A stretch of 9,962 nucleotides of DNA from Candidatus Omnitrophota bacterium (GTDB lineage: Bacteria; Omnitrophota; Gorgyraeia; Pluralincolimonadales; Pluralincolimonadaceae): positions 1 through 9,962 of the forward strand of contig JAGUXU010000058.1 in assembly GCA_020061685.1 (NCBI GenBank). Direction: 5' to 3'. Each line of letters begins with the position of its first letter. The stretch's first letter is position 1. Of this stretch, positions 7,901 through 9,962 are shown piece after piece. Below the pieces are notes generated by a model. The model had not been told where the DNA came from. It did not search any database and saw only the letters and a list, made by a program, of their open reading frames with translations. The translations under genes and the position numbers were made by a program.

Positions 7901-8710
7901 AATCGGCTTGTTCATGATAAGGTTACATTCCCGCCTGATCTGGCTGTGCGCTCTCTCATTGATACCTTGACAACAGAAGAAAATCAAGGTGCTCTCGACC
8001 GATATGACATGCTCGAGGTTATAAAATGGTTGCAAGATAATCCAAATGCTGATCCCGACGCACTTTTTCAAATCGAATGGAATTATCTCCCGCTATTGGA
8101 TCATGAATTCGGCGGAGTACCTAAGGCCCTCGAACTCCGTCTAGCTTCAGATCCTGCTTTCTTCTGCGAGGTGATTGGTATTGTATTCCGTTCGAACAAA
8201 GATGAGCACAAAGAACAACCGACCGAAAAGCAAAGGAACATTGCTCAAAACGCCTACCGCCTTCTCAGCGCCTGGAAGACAGTGCCCGGAACATCCTCAA
8301 GCGGTTCCTTTGATGGTAATGCTTTTACTCAATGGGTCACTGAAGCCAAAAAACTCTCCACAACATCAGGACATTTTAGTGTAGCTATGAGCCAAATAGG
8401 TCAAGTGCTCCCATATTCTCCACTTGACCCAAATGGACTATGGATCCATCGTTCAGTTGCAGAGGTTCTTAATAATAAGGACGCCGAAAGAATGCGATCA
8501 GGCTTTACTATGGAGCTTTTTAACATGCGCGGCGTGCATGGTTTTTCAGCCGGCAAGGAAGAACGTGAGATAGCTGCACGTAGCCGGGAAAAAGCCGAAG
8601 CACTTGAACACCTTGGGTATCATCGGTTCGCGACCGCGATGCGCGAGTTTGCCGGGAGCTATGAACGAGAAGCGGAACATGAAAATGCAAGAGACCCGCT
8701 TGAGGACTAA
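4907..8710 (+). CDS. Large uncharacterised defence-island protein with nuclease-like N-terminus
   Basis: A 1267-aa protein whose function I cannot name. Residues ~8-165 resemble a divergent PD-(D/E)XK domain: GLDG (D57), a strand ending in FWEIGTG (E78), then KASEDFKKR and VFVTPR. The usual E-x-K is E-x-G here, so catalysis is uncertain; K72, K74 or K88 could substitute. This N-terminal pattern (helix, LP.LV.KL, PYG, LDG, WE-GT, DF/DY..R, VFVTPR, DWL) recurs in large bacterial proteins I recall as unassigned. Around 200-245, LVGRD resembles the opening of STAND NTPase modules, but no Walker A (GxxxxGK[ST]) follows, so an NTPase there would be inactive. From ~330 to the end it is mainly helical, with W/P-rich patches (LPWHP ~644) and an acidic-basic stretch (~825-860), suggesting HEAT/TPR-like repeats or a solenoid. 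No signal peptide or membrane segment is seen, so it is probably cytoplasmic. It has its own promoter and is AT-rich, though less so than the restriction genes, hinting at separate ancestry. Inferred role: a sensor or effector controlled by the divergent LexA fusion. Confidence 0.75.
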   Translation: MEHTQIVNAGELERYADTRESQAVMPELVYKLVNKSCPDLATCRIPYGDNVNQPGLDGLVETESGFRQFIPKGKSFWEIGTGSDPQTKASEDFKKRTGQISAQERQGASYVFVTPRAEGSGGWNEPAQRKWIEERKNSGWHTIKIIDGIQLADWLQEFPAIGKWLLKKMGLVKTVVGLTTPAEHWENIQQLAHPGDPPLPAKIFLVGRDQACAEMHRLFRGETKQAVLALESAIDVNDFVAAFLTSLDSETQKSFCDRCLFIKDPDVWCSMASLRSAHVFVAHPNLDLESSGEQLLIAAKKNGHAVIIPVSGALASGSDTFIPLRSPSASALETALTEAGYKHERARELAGAGDLSLAALKRYMRNRGELPPYATWDSARALSQAGLLGRWRGDNQADRAIVENIIKVPYGGWIEIVRSAILRADTPLTQQNESWKMISRGEAWSALGPRLCNEDLDRFQKAALIVLGERDPKFELPKEERFAASIHGKILQHSESLRKGMVETIALLGSRPSALSSCSQGKAELVATLTVRTLLKDADWVVWAGLGSHLPMLAEASPDEFLDAVENSLLNPTQSPFNGLFAQEGSGVSGWNYTSGLLWALETLAWHPDYLVRVTMLLGELAAIDPGGTWANRPANSLRDIFLPWHPQTCANIQKRKEAVELLLREQPHVGWKLLQDLLPHGQSMTSGCRKPAWRDFVPSDWSEGTTHREYWDQVSGYAELAVNMASADVPKLAELIDRLPNLPPPIYSSVLRHLSTEAVLVLSDSDRLPLWEALIDLSAKHRKFADAKWAMPIEMITEIEETAAKLAPKSANLIHRRLFSDRDYDLFEEKDDYEEQQRNLNLKRQEAIRAIIKESQIAGVLDFVQQVASPEKVGHALGCIEAESLDTLLLPSYLEKEDRISKSFIGSFVWGRFWTKSWSWVDDMIKKDWTNQQKAAFLSLLPFTQDTWVRADKFLGNDESAYWKKANVNPWGKQEHLLEAVNKLLKYDRPKSALACLNRLVHDKVTFPPDLAVRSLIDTLTTEENQGALDRYDMLEVIKWLQDNPNADPDALFQIEWNYLPLLDHEFGGVPKALELRLASDPAFFCEVIGIVFRSNKDEHKEQPTEKQRNIAQNAYRLLSAWKTVPGTSSSGSFDGNAFTQWVTEAKKLSTTSGHFSVAMSQIGQVLPYSPLDPNGLWIHRSVAEVLNNKDAERMRSGFTMELFNMRGVHGFSAGKEEREIAARSREKAEALEHLGYHRFATAMREFAGSYEREAEHENARDPLED

Positions 8711-8724
8711 TGCCATACTTTTTG

Positions 8725-8778
8725 CCTGTTTTTTTGAAGCATTCAAGTTTTTTGGGGAGCTTGGTAAAAAGGCAAATT
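8725..8778 (-). repeat. Right copy of cassette-flanking imperfect inverted repeat
   Basis: The reverse complement of this 54-bp segment matches 1869-1921 (about 82% by hand alignment). This copy also folds on itself: TTTGCC (8721-8726) pairs with GGCAAA (8771-8776), T- and A-runs extend the stem, and an inner TTGAA-GCA-TTCAA dyad lies at 8734-8746. It lies 14 bp after the stop of the large gene. Confidence 0.7.
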
Positions 8779-8795
8779 GACCAGAGTCGAGGTAT

Positions 8796-8821
8796 CCAGA
8801 TTTTACTAGCGTAAAATCTGG
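8796..8821. terminator. Perfect hairpin downstream of lpxB, possible terminator
   Basis: Perfect 11-bp arms CCAGATTTTAC (8796-8806) and GTAAAATCTGG (8811-8821) enclose a 4-nt loop, with GTA/TAC adding three pairs past a bulged T. The hairpin begins 4 bp beyond the lpxB stop. Neither strand has a following T-run, so it is not a textbook intrinsic terminator; it may stabilise the mRNA 3' end or be a protein- or element-recognised site. Confidence 0.5.
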
Positions 8822-8825
8822 TACA

Positions 8826-9962
8826 TTATGACAGTAGCTTAAGGATCGATTGCGCGGCTCTTCTGCTTGCCCCAGCACCTCCAAGTTTTTCCTTAACGGC
8901 CCGCAGATTAATTTTGATCTCATTTATTTTTTCAGGAGAAGAGATAAGGCCTATCGCCTCATCCGCGATTTTTTCGGCCGTAGCGTCAAACTGGATGAAT
9001 TCCGGGACTATCCTTACTCCGGCCACTATATTCACAAGCCCGATATCCGGTATCTTGACGAGCATCTTTCCGACCAGCCATGTAAGCAGCGATACCTTGT
9101 ATATTATCAGCATCGGCCTTTCCAGGATCGCGGTCTCTAAGGTGGCCGTCCCGGAGGCGACAAGGACCAGGTCCGCGGAATTTACGCAATCATACGGACG
9201 GTCTTCGATGACCTTGGGTTTTACCGCGCAGTCCTTAAGCGCCCCCTCATAAATTGCGCCTTCGATCTCTTTCGGTTTGGCGATCACGAATTGGATCCCG
9301 TCGCCGAATTTCTTCTTGATTATCGCGGAGGCCTCAAGCATCACGGGCAGGTTTCTTATTACTTCTATCCGGCGCGAGCCGGGAAGGAGGGCCACGGTTT
9401 TTTTACCGCCTGCCAATCCCTGTTCTCTTAAGAATTCCTCTTTTGAGGACCGCGGCCTTACGACATCCAGCAGGGGATGTCCGACGAACTCGGCGGCGAC
9501 ACCCTCTTTCTCATAAAATTCTTTCTCAAAGGCGAAGATGACTATCATCTTCCCGACAGCCCTCTTGACTATCCTGACCCGCCCCTTTCGCCATGCCCAG
9601 ATCTGGGGGCTTATGTAATAGATGACCGGGATATTTCTCTTTTTAGCTTCTTCGGCGAACCTTAAGTTAAATTCCGGATAGTCTATCAGGACGACGCAAT
9701 CCGGCCTCTCCGAGTCAAGCTTTCCGACGAGGCAGCGGAATACGGCCGTGAATTTACCGAGGTTACTTAAGACTTCGCCGAGGCCTATTACCGACAGGTC
9801 TTCGATATTCTGGTAGGATTCGACGCCGGCCTTTATCATCTTCTCGCCGCCCATGCCGATGAGCCGCAGGCCCGGGTCCATGGTTTTTAACGAAGCGGCG
9901 AGGCTTGAGCCGTGAAGGTCGCCCGATGCCTCGCCGGCGATTATCATTATGGTCTTAGGCAT
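8826..9962 (-). CDS. lpxB: Lipid-A-disaccharide synthase (LpxB)
   Basis: A 378-aa glycosyltransferase (GT19), very close to the usual ~380 aa. It joins UDP-2,3-diacylglucosamine and lipid X into the lipid A disaccharide at the inner face of the cytoplasmic membrane. Family marks in order: AGEASGDLHG (9-18), LIDYPEFN (92-99), YYISPQIWAWRKGR (116-129), EFVGHPLLD (158-166), LLPGSRRIEV (192-201), and the sugar-nucleotide region VASGTATLE (268-276) followed by PMLIIYKVSLLTWLVGK and NIVAG. The start codon is at the window edge, but the MPKTIMIIAGE beginning is typical of the family, so the gene is very probably complete. It shares the GC-rich style of the left flank and is host chromosome. Upstream genes of the lipid A pathway may lie beyond the window. 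Confidence 0.95.
   Translation of the reverse strand: MPKTIMIIAGEASGDLHGSSLAASLKTMDPGLRLIGMGGEKMIKAGVESYQNIEDLSVIGLGEVLSNLGKFTAVFRCLVGKLDSERPDCVVLIDYPEFNLRFAEEAKKRNIPVIYYISPQIWAWRKGRVRIVKRAVGKMIVIFAFEKEFYEKEGVAAEFVGHPLLDVVRPRSSKEEFLREQGLAGGKKTVALLPGSRRIEVIRNLPVMLEASAIIKKKFGDGIQFVIAKPKEIEGAIYEGALKDCAVKPKVIEDRPYDCVNSADLVLVASGTATLETAILERPMLIIYKVSLLTWLVGKMLVKIPDIGLVNIVAGVRIVPEFIQFDATAEKIADEAIGLISSPEKINEIKINLRAVKEKLGGAGASRRAAQSILKLLS

Larger units (their letters stand above)
1869..8778. mobile_element. Candidate inverted-repeat-bounded defence cassette
   Basis: About 6.9 kb of AT-rich DNA carries a controller protein, a restriction enzyme, a LexA-methyltransferase fusion and a large uncharacterised protein. 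It lies between two more GC-rich housekeeping genes and is bracketed by ~54-bp imperfect inverted repeats. Both repeats lie in the short gaps outside the cassette genes: the left starts 4 bp after the oxidoreductase stop, and the right ends 47 bp from the lpxB stop. No transposase, integrase, resolvase or tRNA is present, and I found no clear target-site duplication, so it could be a non-autonomous unit or a locus acquired by recombination between dispersed repeats. The boundaries are inferred from the repeats and the composition change. Confidence 0.45.

Noticed and set aside
8711..8736. Intrinsic terminator of the 1267-aa gene at the T-runs
   Set aside because: The T-runs lack a GC-rich hairpin directly upstream; the T-rich stretch is part of the right inverted repeat.

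Overview
The window shows a low-GC defence cassette lying between two ordinary chromosomal genes of a Gram-negative bacterium. The left flank is the 3' part of a flavin/iron-sulfur oxidoreductase gene (2-1864, + strand). The right flank is a complete lpxB gene (8826-9962, - strand) for lipid A synthesis, which requires an LPS-type outer membrane. Both flanks are moderately GC-rich and use ATA and AGG/AGA codons freely. That would fit an uncultured Gram-negative lineage such as Omnitrophota, but this is an impression from codon and protein style, not an identification.

The middle (about 1869-8778) is clearly more AT-rich. It holds four genes: (1) a 69-aa XRE-type controller protein (2007-2216); (2) a type II restriction endonuclease with a PD-(D/E)XK site (2253-3023), in the same orientation and probably the same operon; (3) a convergent, 3'-overlapping gene (3020-4807, - strand) that fuses a complete LexA-like self-cleaving repressor to a beta-class DNA adenine methyltransferase; (4) a divergent 1267-aa protein of unknown function (4907-8710) with a nuclease-like N-terminus, a possibly degenerate STAND/NTPase-like segment and a long helical C-terminal part.

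The C-R operon with a convergent M gene is a known layout for controller-regulated restriction-modification systems. The novelty is the methyltransferase. Its first ~197 residues are a full LexA, with the Ala-Gly cleavage site, Ser and Lys all at almost the E. coli LexA positions. It is divergent from the large effector-like gene across a 99-bp region whose two promoters are mirror images: TTGACT, 17 bp, TATAAT on each strand, with overlapping -10 boxes centred on the same dyad. A direct repeat, TTTCGATT twice at 11-bp spacing, lies in the same region and is a candidate operator. Together these suggest a restriction system wired to the DNA-damage (RecA) signal, with the large protein as a possible second-line effector.

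The cassette is bracketed by a pair of ~54-bp imperfect inverted repeats (1869-1921 and 8725-8778, about 82% identical by hand alignment). Each lies just beyond the flanking host gene, as expected for the ends of a mobile unit. No transposase, integrase or tRNA is inside, so any mobilisation would be in trans. No CRISPR array or RNA gene is seen.
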